Assembly (NCBI RefSeq): GCF_000375465.1
Contig: NZ_AQXH01000003.1
Location: 1 to 64,000, forward strand
Length of the DNA: 64,000 bases
Direction of reading: 5' to 3'
Source: Balneola vulgaris DSM 17893
GTDB taxonomy: Bacteria > Bacteroidota > Rhodothermia > Balneolales > Balneolaceae
Shown here one piece after another: positions 16,713 through 25,473 of this stretch. Below the pieces are notes generated by a model. The model saw only the letters and a list, made by a program, of their open reading frames with translations, did no database searches and had not been told where the DNA came from. Every line of letters begins with the position of its first letter. Position 1 is the first letter of the stretch. Position numbers and translations under genes: made by a program.

Positions 16713-17498
16713 ATGGCCCCAAAAGCACAATACGAGCGCGTACATGAACAGCTAAAAAAAGAGATCGTTGAACAGGCATTTAAGCCCGGAGACAAGCTTC
16801 CTTCTGAAAAGCGACTATGCGATTATTTTAAGGTAAGCCGTGTAACAGTACGCCATGCACTTCAACAACTTGAACACGAAGGTTTGATTTACAGAAAGCA
16901 AGGGGTGGGCGCTTTTGTAGCAGAAAAACGAATGCATCAATCTATTGTTCAACTTACCGACTTCTCTGAGGACATGAAGCGAGCGGGCTATAAAAGTTCA
17001 TCCCGATTAATTGATCTAAAAAAAGTAAAAGCTGACAAGTTTATAAACTCTGTACTCGAACTTAAACCCGATGCTCCGCTTATTAAAGTTGATCGTGTAC
17101 GATTAGCGAATAATAGGCCCATAGCCTTTGATGAAACTTGGTTACCTGCTAGTTATGGTCAATTATTATTCGACGAAGACCTTACCAATCAAACGATCTA
17201 CCAAGTATTTGAAGATAAATATGACATTCCCATTATTGGTGGGCGGTATAAGATCACAGCAACTTGTGCCAGTGAGTATATAAGTTCTCAATTAGAGGTG
17301 CCTGAAGGAGAAGCAGTTTTGGAAATAGATCGATGTTCGAGAACCACTGGAAATAAAAAAATATATTTCCAAAAAAGGTACAACAACCCCGCTTTCATCT
17401 CGTACGAATTGGAGTTGCTCCGGAATGAAAACTCCGACGAACTAACAAAGCATGAATTAGAGCTCAGAGAATTTGTCCCAAAATTTTATGCAGAATAG
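16713..17498 (+). CDS. GntR-family (HutC subfamily) transcriptional regulator
   Basis: A 261-residue regulator. Residues about 5-75 are a winged helix of the GntR type (PGDKLPSEKRLCDYFKVS, then VTVRHALQQLEHEGLI). Residues about 95-240 are a UTRA ligand-binding domain (LIKVDRVRLANNRPIAFDETW). HutC-type regulators usually repress neighbouring genes until a small metabolite binds UTRA. The gene diverges from the sulfur operon across a region with a 22-bp palindrome, so regulation of that operon is the natural inference. Known persulfide-sensing regulators of such operons are of other families (CsoR/CstR, BigR/SqrR), so a GntR here is unusual. The ligand is unknown. Confidence 0.9.
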   Translation: MAPKAQYERVHEQLKKEIVEQAFKPGDKLPSEKRLCDYFKVSRVTVRHALQQLEHEGLIYRKQGVGAFVAEKRMHQSIVQLTDFSEDMKRAGYKSSSRLIDLKKVKADKFINSVLELKPDAPLIKVDRVRLANNRPIAFDETWLPASYGQLLFDEDLTNQTIYQVFEDKYDIPIIGGRYKITATCASEYISSQLEVPEGEAVLEIDRCSRTTGNKKIYFQKRYNNPAFISYELELLRNENSDELTKHELELREFVPKFYAE

Positions 17499-17572
17499 CA
17501 TTGACAAATTCATTTTAAAGTTCATCTTATTCATAATAAATAACTACTTAAACACTCACTAAATACTAAACA

Positions 17573-19081
17573 ATGAGAGTAAACTACGCTACCATAAGAA
17601 TGGGGTTAGCTTGTATAATACTAGCGCTCACTGCTCTTCCAACACAGGCACAAAACCTTGAAGAGTTTGAAAAGAAAGTCACTGAGTTCACACTCGATAA
17701 TGGCTTGCACTTCATCATCATTGAACGACATGAAGCTCCTGTTGCCAGTTTCTACACCCACGTTAATGTTGGGGGAGTAGACGAACCTGTTGGCAATACA
17801 GGCATCGCTCACATATTCGAGCATATGGCCTTTAAAGGCACAAAATATATCGGTACCAATAACTGGGAAGAAGAAAAAGAAGTTATCGATGCTATGGATC
17901 AAGCTTACAAAGCTTGGCTATATGAAAAGTTTAGTCCTAATAGTAACGATGAAAAACTTGCTGAACTATGGGCTAAATTTGAAGAATACCAAGAAAAAGC
18001 AAAAACCTATGTAGTGAATAATGAGTTCTCACAAATTATTCAGAACAATGGGGGAACGGGATTAAACGCATCAACAGGTGCAGATTTAACCAATTATTTT
18101 TATAGCCTACCTTCTAATAAAGCGGAATTATGGTTCAATTTAGAAGCAGACCGTTTCAAGAATCCAACTTATCGTGAATTTTATGTGGAAAAGGAAGTGG
18201 TTCGTGAAGAACGAAGAATGCGTACAGATTCGAACCCTATTGGAAAGCTTGTTGAAGAGTTCTTAGCTGTGGCCTATACCGCACATCCTTATGGAAGACC
18301 TGTAGTAGGCTGGGACTCTGATATTACCGCTACAACTATCGAAGATGCGCGTGATTTTTACGACAAATACTATGTACCAAGCAACATCACCATAGCTATT
18401 GCTGGCGACGTAGATCCGAAAAGAATGAAGAAATTAGCTGAAACCTATTTTGCTGATTTTAGAGGAAAGGGAGTACAAGCGCCACCGGTAACAACGGTAG
18501 AACCTCCTCAACGTGGTGAACGCAGATTCACTATTGAAGGTAATTCTCAGCCGGTTATGCTGATTGGATATCATGGTGTATCCGATACTCACGAAGACTT
18601 CGAAGCACTGAACTTATTGGGGAGCATTGTATCCTCTGGACGAACTTCAGTACTCTACAAAAAACTAGTAGAAGAAGAGAAGCTCGCTTTACAAGTATCA
18701 GCGTTTAATGGATTTCCTGGAACAAGATACGGCTCATTATTTCTGACTTTAGCTATTCCAAATCAAGGTATTGAGTTAGACACCTTAGAAACACGAATCT
18801 ATGAAGAACTAGAAATCATCAAAGGTGGTTCTATTACCCAAGAAGAACTTGATCGTGCCAGAACGAATATCAGAGCAGGAATTATACGTGGTTTAGCAAA
18901 CAACACTGGATTAGCGCTGAACTTTGCATCTACATACATGACTAAAGGCGACTGGCGAGATGTATTTAAACAACTCGAGAGATATGACGCTGTTACCCTT
19001 GAAGACCTTTCAAGAGTAGCAAATAAATACCTGGTTAAAGAAGCTCGCACTGTGGGAGCTACTGTAAAAGCTGACTCCTAA
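17573..19081 (+). CDS. M16-family zinc metallopeptidase, catalytic subunit
   Basis: A 502-residue secreted protein with a signal peptide ending PTQAQ (residue about 27). The inverted zinc motif His80-x-x-Glu83-His84 is in GIAHIFEHMAFKGT, and the third ligand Glu lies in EKEVVREERRM. The C-terminal half is the second M16 domain. Two-subunit M16 peptidases degrade peptides in a clam-shell chamber formed with a non-catalytic partner. The partner gene follows 17 bases later, and the GntR gene ends 74 bp upstream. Confidence 0.92.
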   Translation: MRVNYATIRMGLACIILALTALPTQAQNLEEFEKKVTEFTLDNGLHFIIIERHEAPVASFYTHVNVGGVDEPVGNTGIAHIFEHMAFKGTKYIGTNNWEEEKEVIDAMDQAYKAWLYEKFSPNSNDEKLAELWAKFEEYQEKAKTYVVNNEFSQIIQNNGGTGLNASTGADLTNYFYSLPSNKAELWFNLEADRFKNPTYREFYVEKEVVREERRMRTDSNPIGKLVEEFLAVAYTAHPYGRPVVGWDSDITATTIEDARDFYDKYYVPSNITIAIAGDVDPKRMKKLAETYFADFRGKGVQAPPVTTVEPPQRGERRFTIEGNSQPVMLIGYHGVSDTHEDFEALNLLGSIVSSGRTSVLYKKLVEEEKLALQVSAFNGFPGTRYGSLFLTLAIPNQGIELDTLETRIYEELEIIKGGSITQEELDRARTNIRAGIIRGLANNTGLALNFASTYMTKGDWRDVFKQLERYDAVTLEDLSRVANKYLVKEARTVGATVKADS

Positions 19082-19098
19082 TCCAAGACTTTAAAGAT

Positions 19099-21174
19099 AT
19101 GAATACGATCATGAAACGATTATTTATTACGGCCATAGCGCTCCTGATTACAGGAACGGTATCTGCCCAAAAACGATATGACGAAATAAAGTACCCTGAG
19201 CTTAACAAATTTGAAAAAGCAAAGGTTGAAGAGCTTAAACTAGATAATGGAATCACTTTCTATTTAGTTGAAGACAAAGAATTACCACTCATTCGCGTGA
19301 GTGCTGTTGTTCGTACAGGAAGTTTACTAGACCCAACTGGTAAAGAAGGCCTAGCAAGTATGGTGGGTGAACTTATGCGTGAAGGTGGATCTAAAAATTA
19401 CCCTGCAGACCAACTGAATATACTATTGGAAGACAAAGCTGCTTTCATGAGCACTTCTATTGGTATGGGCTCTGGCAGTGCTTCGATGAATATTCTCAAA
19501 GAAGACTTCGATGAGCTCTTACCGGTATTCGTTGATCTGATTCAAAATCCGCTCTTCCCGGAAGAAAAAATTGAGCTTTCAAAAACACAACGTAAAAGTG
19601 GCATCTCTAGACGTAATGATGATCAAGCAACTATTGCGAACCGTGAGTTCAGAAACTTAATTTATGGTGAAGACTCCCCTCTTACGCGTCAATCTGAGTA
19701 CGCTACAATTGATGCCATTAGCAGAGATGATTTAATCGCTTTTCATAAAGAGGCATTTGTTGGTAACAATCTCACCTTTGGTGTAATTGGTGATTTTGAC
19801 ACTAAAGACATGAAGCGAAAACTCAAAGAAGCTTTTGGAAGTCTAACCCCTGGTAGCAAAACAAATCTTGTATATCCTGATGTGAACTACAGTTACCCAA
19901 GCACTGTAAACTTGGTTGATAAATCAGATGTGAATCAGAGTTACATCCTTGTGGGACACATTGGTGGACTGCGTGAGAATCCTGATTATGCTAAACTACA
20001 GATGATGAACCAGATACTTGGTGGTGGCTTCGCTGGGCGTTTATTCCAGACTGTACGTACCGATTTAGGCTTAGCCTACGCTGTTGGTGGCGGATATGGA
20101 AGTAGTATTAATTACCCTGGTACTTTTTCGCTATTTGTTATGACCAAAAGCTCCACAACAGCTGAAGCTATTGACGCATTATTAGCAGAAGTGAAAAAAC
20201 TTCAACAAGCACCCGTATCCCAAAAAGAACTGGATGATGCTCGTGATAGATTTTTAAACTCACTTGTTTTCCGATATGATAGCAAGAGTAAAATCTTAAA
20301 TGAACGTATCAATAACACCTATAATGGTTTATCAGAAGATGCTTTCGATAAGTTTGTGGAAGATTTAAAGAAAGTGACCATTGCTGATATTCAAGAAGTA
20401 GCTAACCAATATATCAAGCCTGATCAGGTACAAATTTTGGTAGTTGGTAATGCGGATGAAATTGGTGATCAACTACAGAAATATGGAAATGTTAATGAAG
20501 TTGACATTTCAATTGAGCAGCCAAAATCTGATAAAGCAGTAGTTAGTGGCGATGCCGTAGCTGGCAAGCAATGGTTAAATAAAATGGCGGATGCTATTAT
20601 TGCACCGGGAACCACCTTTAGTACCATTAAAAGTGTGAGTACACTTACTCAAGTAACACCAATGGGTGAGATGGAAATGAAAAATACTTCAACCATCTCT
20701 TATGTGGATTACAGCATGAGCTCTCAATTAGAAACGCCACAAGGTAATATTGAAATGGAGCTTAAAGATGGAAAAGGCGTGATGCGTATGATGGGGCAAG
20801 AACAACCATTACCTTCTGCTATGACGAATCCAATGATGGCTGAAATTAAAAATAGCTATATCAATATTGCATTGAATATGGATGATTTTAATGCTGAATT
20901 TTTAGGAACCGAAACCATCGAAGGTAAGGAGTATGCGGCTCTTAAAATCATGGGCACAACGGAAACCATCTTTTATTTGGATTCCCAAACAGCACTCCCT
21001 GCCTATTCAAAAGTGTCTACTTTTAATCCTCAAATGGGTAAAGAAGTGGAATCACTTACCAAATATTCCGATTGGAAAGTGAACAATGGTGTTGCCTATG
21101 CATATGCGCACGAAACAAAAGTTGATGGAACTGTGGCATCAAAAGTGAGCATTGAATCGGTAGAAACCAACTAA
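19099..21174 (+). CDS. M16-family peptidase partner subunit with extra C-terminal domain
   Basis: A 691-residue secreted protein with the signal MKRLFITAIALLITGTVSAQ; the ATG at codon 5 (19111) is an equally likely start. The M16 fold spans about 30-470, but where the zinc motif should be it reads GLASMVGELMREGG, so it cannot bind zinc. It keeps the substrate-contacting block RTDLGLAYAVGGGYG of inactive partner subunits. Residues about 490-691 form an added beta-rich domain, absent from a minimal M16 subunit and resembling periplasmic outer-membrane-lipoprotein-like domains. With the preceding gene it should form a heterodimer. A strong terminator follows at 21206. Confidence 0.88.
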   Translation: MNTIMKRLFITAIALLITGTVSAQKRYDEIKYPELNKFEKAKVEELKLDNGITFYLVEDKELPLIRVSAVVRTGSLLDPTGKEGLASMVGELMREGGSKNYPADQLNILLEDKAAFMSTSIGMGSGSASMNILKEDFDELLPVFVDLIQNPLFPEEKIELSKTQRKSGISRRNDDQATIANREFRNLIYGEDSPLTRQSEYATIDAISRDDLIAFHKEAFVGNNLTFGVIGDFDTKDMKRKLKEAFGSLTPGSKTNLVYPDVNYSYPSTVNLVDKSDVNQSYILVGHIGGLRENPDYAKLQMMNQILGGGFAGRLFQTVRTDLGLAYAVGGGYGSSINYPGTFSLFVMTKSSTTAEAIDALLAEVKKLQQAPVSQKELDDARDRFLNSLVFRYDSKSKILNERINNTYNGLSEDAFDKFVEDLKKVTIADIQEVANQYIKPDQVQILVVGNADEIGDQLQKYGNVNEVDISIEQPKSDKAVVSGDAVAGKQWLNKMADAIIAPGTTFSTIKSVSTLTQVTPMGEMEMKNTSTISYVDYSMSSQLETPQGNIEMELKDGKGVMRMMGQEQPLPSAMTNPMMAEIKNSYINIALNMDDFNAEFLGTETIEGKEYAALKIMGTTETIFYLDSQTALPAYSKVSTFNPQMGKEVESLTKYSDWKVNNGVAYAYAHETKVDGTVASKVSIESVETN

Positions 21175-21205
21175 ATGCTCATCTAAACGGAGCCGATATT
21201 TTAAG

Positions 21206-21236
21206 GCCTGATTTATTCATTGAATCAGGCTTTTTT
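21206..21236 (+). terminator. Intrinsic terminator after the M16 pair
   Basis: GCCTGATT (21206-21213) and AATCAGGC (21223-21230) form a perfect 8-bp stem with a 9-base loop, followed by six T residues. It lies 32 bases after the M16 partner stop. Confidence 0.93.
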
Positions 21237-21276
21237 ATTTACTTAATTAATACATCCATTCAAAAAATATGATGTT

Positions 21277-21810
21277 ATGAGTTTATGGGACAATGAATAT
21301 CCAGCTAGCAGTGAATACGCGCATTTTTATGCCAATTATGTAAGTCTAGTACCTAAAAAGAATATCATCCACACATTGAATGAGCAAATGCATGAAGTGT
21401 ATACCTTGATGAATGCGATCCGAGGGGATAAAGCTTTAGTTGCCTATGACAAAGGAAAATGGACGCTCAAACAGCTGCTGGGCCATATGATTGAAACTGA
21501 ACGCATGTTTGCATTTAGAGCGCTTTCCTTTAGTAGAGGCGATCAATCAAAACTACCGGGCATGGATCAAGATGATTGGATGAAGCACAGTAACTACAAC
21601 GAAAGAACTATTGCCAATCTTTGTAACGAATATTTAGCCGTTCGGACTTCAACCATCCATTTATTCGATAACATGACTCCAGAAATGATTAACCGAGAAG
21701 GTATTGCAAGTGATGTACCATTTACGGTTCGCGCTATAGCCTTTATCATTGCGGGCCATGAACGGCACCACCTTCAAGTGGTTCACGACAAATACTTACC
21801 CGATAACTAG
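21277..21810 (+). CDS. DinB-superfamily protein
   Basis: A 177-residue DinB_2-type helical protein with YDKGKWTLKQLLGHMIETE and the C-terminal block IIAGHERHHLQVVHDKY. His70, His161 and His165 are likely metal ligands. The family is broad, with enzymes of thiol transfer and many unknowns, so no substrate can be assigned. It is a single gene after a terminator, and its stop overlaps that of the convergent glycosyltransferase gene by 4 bp. It is a distinct subfamily from the DinB protein at 7829. Confidence 0.87.
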   Translation: MSLWDNEYPASSEYAHFYANYVSLVPKKNIIHTLNEQMHEVYTLMNAIRGDKALVAYDKGKWTLKQLLGHMIETERMFAFRALSFSRGDQSKLPGMDQDDWMKHSNYNERTIANLCNEYLAVRTSTIHLFDNMTPEMINREGIASDVPFTVRAIAFIIAGHERHHLQVVHDKYLPDN

Positions 21811-22814
21811 ATAATTACACTTTCCCTTTCCTGGACCGCTGCTAATATTTTTGGAATCAATGCTTCCGTATCACAAATTTCTGGGAGTTTTATAACCTCT
21901 CCTTTCTTTAACCAAAGCCTTAGTTGATCCACAAAATATGGGGATACATCATAGATGGCACTTGCACCCAGTTCTTCCAATGCCGTGGCATTACAAACTT
22001 GCTCGTATTGATTCTTGATAGGGATTACCAGCAATTTTTTACCTAAGTACATAGCCTCAGAAGGTGCCTCAAAGCCAGCTGAACATACTAGCCCCAAAGC
22101 ACTTTCAAAGCTTTTTAGAAACGACTCATTCCCAACAGGATTTACCGTCACATTGCCTTTTACAAAACGGGATTCACAAGTCGGTGAGAATACTTCCCAA
22201 CTAACCTCCTTAAGTTGACTAAAGAATGTTATGAGTGTTTCATGGTCAAACGCTGGCAAATACACCGTAACATGTGATCCAAGAGTTGGATTGAGTTTTT
22301 GAATGGATGGTCGCAATATTGGGGGCTCTATAAACTCATCATATCTACGGTAATGAGTACCAATGGCTGATGTACAAGGTGCGAAGTGCTTCATAACCCC
22401 TTCAGCCATCATAGATCTATTTAAAGGCCGAGGTGAGTTTGGACTTAAAAATGCCGCTTGATGACTTAATGCTAAACAAGGCATTTTAGCTAGTTGAGCT
22501 GCCCACGCTGTAACCGGTTCAAAATCGCTAACTACTAAATCATATTCTTTTACAGGGGTAGTTTGCACATCGTACATGAATTTGACCGGCTTTAATTTTT
22601 TTGCCGTTTCTAGTATATCAATAGCACCTTTATTGTCATAACTTAGGCTAATCCCTCTTCGTTGAAAGGTCACTTCCCCATCCACTTTCAAATTGAAGTT
22701 ATATCCACTAATTAGAACATCCACTTCAGCTACTTTGCGCAATAGTGGTATTATAACTTGAGCTCTACTGATATGACCGTGACCGGTTCCTTGAATTCCG
22801 TATAGTATGCGCAT
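21807..22814 (-). CDS. Glycosyltransferase of the MJ1255/VC2487-like family
   Basis: A 335-residue GT-B-like protein. The N-terminal MRILYGIQGTGHGHISRA is the diagnostic start of this family, related to MurG/UDP-glycosyltransferases. The C-terminal half has the donor-site block CSAGFEAPSEAMYLGKKLLVIP. Such proteins are predicted to transfer sugars in envelope glycolipid or polysaccharide synthesis. It lies 9 bases after an LpxH-like phosphoesterase gene on the same strand, a frequent pairing in Bacteroidota. Donor and acceptor are unknown. Confidence 0.87.
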   Translation of the reverse strand: MRILYGIQGTGHGHISRAQVIIPLLRKVAEVDVLISGYNFNLKVDGEVTFQRRGISLSYDNKGAIDILETAKKLKPVKFMYDVQTTPVKEYDLVVSDFEPVTAWAAQLAKMPCLALSHQAAFLSPNSPRPLNRSMMAEGVMKHFAPCTSAIGTHYRRYDEFIEPPILRPSIQKLNPTLGSHVTVYLPAFDHETLITFFSQLKEVSWEVFSPTCESRFVKGNVTVNPVGNESFLKSFESALGLVCSAGFEAPSEAMYLGKKLLVIPIKNQYEQVCNATALEELGASAIYDVSPYFVDQLRLWLKKGEVIKLPEICDTEALIPKILAAVQERESVII

Positions 22815-22823
22815 CGTCTTTAT

Positions 22824-23639
22824 TTATCCTATTATCATTTTATGGTCGGTTAACTGAGGGTGGAAAAGAGCGTTTATTTTGGGTGGATTTTCCATTACCA
22901 CATCTTCTTCATATTTATACAAACTCCACTCCTGTCCATCATATTCGAGTGCAGTAAGGTTTTCTACCCAATCGCCTGAGTTCATATAAATCACAGAACC
23001 CTTTTCATTTTCATAGCCTCTGATTTTAGGTTGGTGAATATGCCCACACACTACATAGTCGTAGCCCTCATCTATGGCGAGGTCCATTGCAGTAATTTCA
23101 AAATCATCAATAAAGCTTACTGCGGTTTTAACACTGTCTTTAATCTTTTTTGACAGGGATAGTTTGCCGTACCCGAGTTTTACAGATAGATTATTAATCC
23201 ATCTATTTAGTAGAATAAGTAACTCATAGCCATGCCCACCAAGTTTGGCTATCCATTTACTATACTTCATTGTTACATCGAAAATATCACCGTGGAAAAA
23301 CCAAACCGATTCCCCATTCATCTCAAGTACTAATTTGTCGCGAATAAAAAGTGGGCCCAATTGTAAACTAGATACTTTTCGAAGTGTCTCATCGTGATTG
23401 CCCGTGAGGTAATAGATATCCACCCCATTCGTCATCATATTGATTAGGGTGCGAATCACGTGCATATGAGCTTCTGGCCAGTAGTATTTGCGGAAATTCC
23501 ACATATCCACGAAATCACCATTTAAAATCACACGCTTGGGATCGATGGAGTTGAGATATTGCACTAATTCCACCGCATGGCAACCCACTGTTCCTAAGTG
23601 CACATCTGAGATTACAACGGTATCAAGTTTTCGCTTCAT
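22824..23639 (-). CDS. LpxH-like calcineurin-family phosphoesterase (UDP-2,3-diacylglucosamine diphosphatase family)
   Basis: A 271-residue metallophosphoesterase with the full set of metal motifs: VISDVHLGTVG (Asp12, His14), ILNGDFVDMW, YLTGNHDETLR and VVCGHIHQPKI. The spacing fits the LpxH/UDP-2,3-diacylglucosamine diphosphatase branch, which acts in lipid A synthesis. However, proteins of this branch coded beside MJ1255-like glycosyltransferases may act on other envelope lipids. It is co-transcribed with the glycosyltransferase (9-base gap). The 195 bp upstream hold no further gene. Confidence 0.87.
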   Translation of the reverse strand: MKRKLDTVVISDVHLGTVGCHAVELVQYLNSIDPKRVILNGDFVDMWNFRKYYWPEAHMHVIRTLINMMTNGVDIYYLTGNHDETLRKVSSLQLGPLFIRDKLVLEMNGESVWFFHGDIFDVTMKYSKWIAKLGGHGYELLILLNRWINNLSVKLGYGKLSLSKKIKDSVKTAVSFIDDFEITAMDLAIDEGYDYVVCGHIHQPKIRGYENEKGSVIYMNSGDWVENLTALEYDGQEWSLYKYEEDVVMENPPKINALFHPQLTDHKMIIG

Positions 23640-23834
23640 GTGTAGTAGATGAGTTTATTCACAATATCGCGGCTAAGTATTACCTCATCATATTCTCAGT
23701 ATGAGTAAAAAGTAATCTATCTATTAAGGAACTGTTACCTAGGAAGTGGACTAAAGAGACAATGGTTGCAACGAATAGTGGCATCTTAACAACAGATTCG
23801 ATTTTTTAAGACCAATCATTCACGAACTACAGTT

Positions 23835-24287
23835 ATGACTAAAGAAGACGCACCCAAAATTGTACATGTTCATCTTCCTCAAAATGAAGCCTTCAAAACC
23901 ACGCTTACGGCTGGAAAACACCAGATAATCTCGGATGAACCTACTTCTGTTCCTGAAGGACAAAATCTAGGCCCTGACCCTTACGACTTACTTTTGATGA
24001 GCTTAGGTACTTGTACGGCTATGACCATGAAGATGTATGCGAGAAGGAAGAAATGGCCTGTGGAAGATATCTACATTGAAATGCGACATCATAAAAATCA
24101 TGCTAAGGATTGCACCGAATGTGAAGACCCTAGTTCAAAGATTGATACCATTGAGAAAGAAATTATTATTAAAGGCGATTTATCAGTGCAGCAATTAGAT
24201 TCATTGATGGAGATTTCAAAAAAATGTCCGGTTCATCGAACACTTCTAAGTGACATCAGTATTGAAAGCACTTTAGCCGAACAGTAG
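23835..24287 (+). CDS. OsmC-family peroxide-reducing protein
   Basis: A 150-residue OsmC/Ohr-like protein with the two redox cysteines Cys60 (LGTCTAMTMKMYARRK) and Cys131 (SKKCPVHRTLL). OsmC proteins reduce organic hydroperoxides with these cysteines. It also has an additional C-x-x-C, CTEC at 93-96, inside a His/Lys-rich loop, seen in a subset of the family. It is a single gene, with its stop 14 bases from the stop of the convergent YdeI-like gene. Confidence 0.9.
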   Translation: MTKEDAPKIVHVHLPQNEAFKTTLTAGKHQIISDEPTSVPEGQNLGPDPYDLLLMSLGTCTAMTMKMYARRKKWPVEDIYIEMRHHKNHAKDCTECEDPSSKIDTIEKEIIIKGDLSVQQLDSLMEISKKCPVHRTLLSDISIESTLAEQ

Positions 24288-24301
24288 GACGTGCTGAACC
24301 A

Positions 24302-24946
24302 CTAGTTTTTCTTTTTACCCGACTGATATTTGTCGTGCAACCCTACCCCTTTTAAGATCATAGGGGTGCATTTATCAATTCTTGCAAAGCGTGTTTTTGC
24401 TTGTTTAGCTTGTGTGAAATAAATCAGATATCCTCTTTGGCGACCAGGAGTAAGCGCTTCAAAAGCATTTTTAAAATTTGGGTCGTCATTCATCCGCTCT
24501 AAAAGCTCTTCAGGATATGGCTCAGGTTCTTTTGTTTTCGGAACTTCTCTACCCTCTTCCTCGATTTGAATAGCGGACTGAATGAATGCCTTTACTTCAG
24601 ATTCCAAAATCTTTAGAAATTCAATTTCAGTGATTTTCAGTATTCGTCCAGCCTGAGTTCTTTCCCCCGGTTTAGTAAGTAAGCCATTTGGGTTTGGGAT
24701 AAGGGCACCTTTGAAAAAGCTAAGTGTGCAATATTCTTTAAAGGCACTGATCATCAATACATTTTTGCCGTTATGGGTGTAGCAGGGCACTCCCCATTTG
24801 CACGTTTCGGTTAACCCACATTCTAAAATCCATTTTCGTAGCAGGCTAAGTTCATTCACCCAGGTATGAATTTTACATTCAGGTGTGCCTCCTAGAGAGC
24901 AACGACCACAACCAACTACGAAGTAATCATCAACATTTGTATTCAT
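24302..24946 (-). CDS. YdeI/OmdA-family protein with DUF1801-like N-terminus
   Basis: A 214-residue protein. The N-terminal part (about 30-125) resembles DUF1801/YdhG (CKWGVPCYTHNGKNVLMISAFKEYCTLSFFKGAL). The C-terminal part (about 140-205) has the YdeI/OmdA helical block, including FEALTPGRQRGYLIYFTQAK and TRFARIDKC. The family has been linked to antimicrobial-peptide resistance and outer-membrane effects in enterics and Bacillus, but no biochemical activity is established. The N-terminal extension carries several Cys and His (CGRCSLGG, CKIH), which is unusual for the family. It is in tandem with a DUF2200 gene 36 bp upstream. Confidence 0.83.
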   Translation of the reverse strand: MNTNVDDYFVVGCGRCSLGGTPECKIHTWVNELSLLRKWILECGLTETCKWGVPCYTHNGKNVLMISAFKEYCTLSFFKGALIPNPNGLLTKPGERTQAGRILKITEIEFLKILESEVKAFIQSAIQIEEEGREVPKTKEPEPYPEELLERMNDDPNFKNAFEALTPGRQRGYLIYFTQAKQAKTRFARIDKCTPMILKGVGLHDKYQSGKKKN

Positions 24947-24982
24947 CCCTTATCAATCCCAATTTTTGTGACTTTATGTATG

Positions 24983-25357
24983 CTATGCAGGTTTTCTAAG
25001 AATTTTCTCCATTTTTTTCCCGCGTGCCAACTCGTCTACTAATTTATCTAGATACCGAGCTTGTCGAGTTAAAGGAGTATCAATTTCTTCTATCCTATAC
25101 CCACAAATTACCCCTTTAATTAAGGGTGCATGTTCATTTAAAGTAGCTCTTTCAAAAAAGGTCTCAAATGTTACATTTTTTTCGATTAGCTCCTGTACTT
25201 TTGCTTCATCGAAACCAGTTAGCCACTCAATAACAGTTAACAGTTCCTGCTCAGAACGCCCTTTCCTTTCTACTTTGGTAACATAGTGAGGATATACGGA
25301 AGCAAATGTCAGTTTGGCCACTCTCGCATCATGTTCAGGCGTAGTACTCATGGTCAT
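24983..25357 (-). CDS. DUF2200-family protein
   Basis: A 124-residue cytosolic protein that matches the DUF2200 pattern nearly throughout: KLTFASVYPHYVTKVERKGR, VIEWLTGFDE, FETFFERA, LIKGVICGYRIEEID and ARYLDKLVDELARGKKMEKIL. No function has been assigned to the family. It lies just upstream of the YdeI-like gene and is probably co-transcribed with it. Confidence 0.87.
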   Translation of the reverse strand: MTMSTTPEHDARVAKLTFASVYPHYVTKVERKGRSEQELLTVIEWLTGFDEAKVQELIEKNVTFETFFERATLNEHAPLIKGVICGYRIEEIDTPLTRQARYLDKLVDELARGKKMEKILRKPA

Positions 25358-25473
25358 AGATTATTAGTTAAAACCTCTCCTAATTAAGCAATAAGAGAAG
25401 CCTTCCTCAAATTATAAAATCGATTATTCATCATTCTTATAATCTTTAACATCCGCCTATGCTCGGCAACCAG

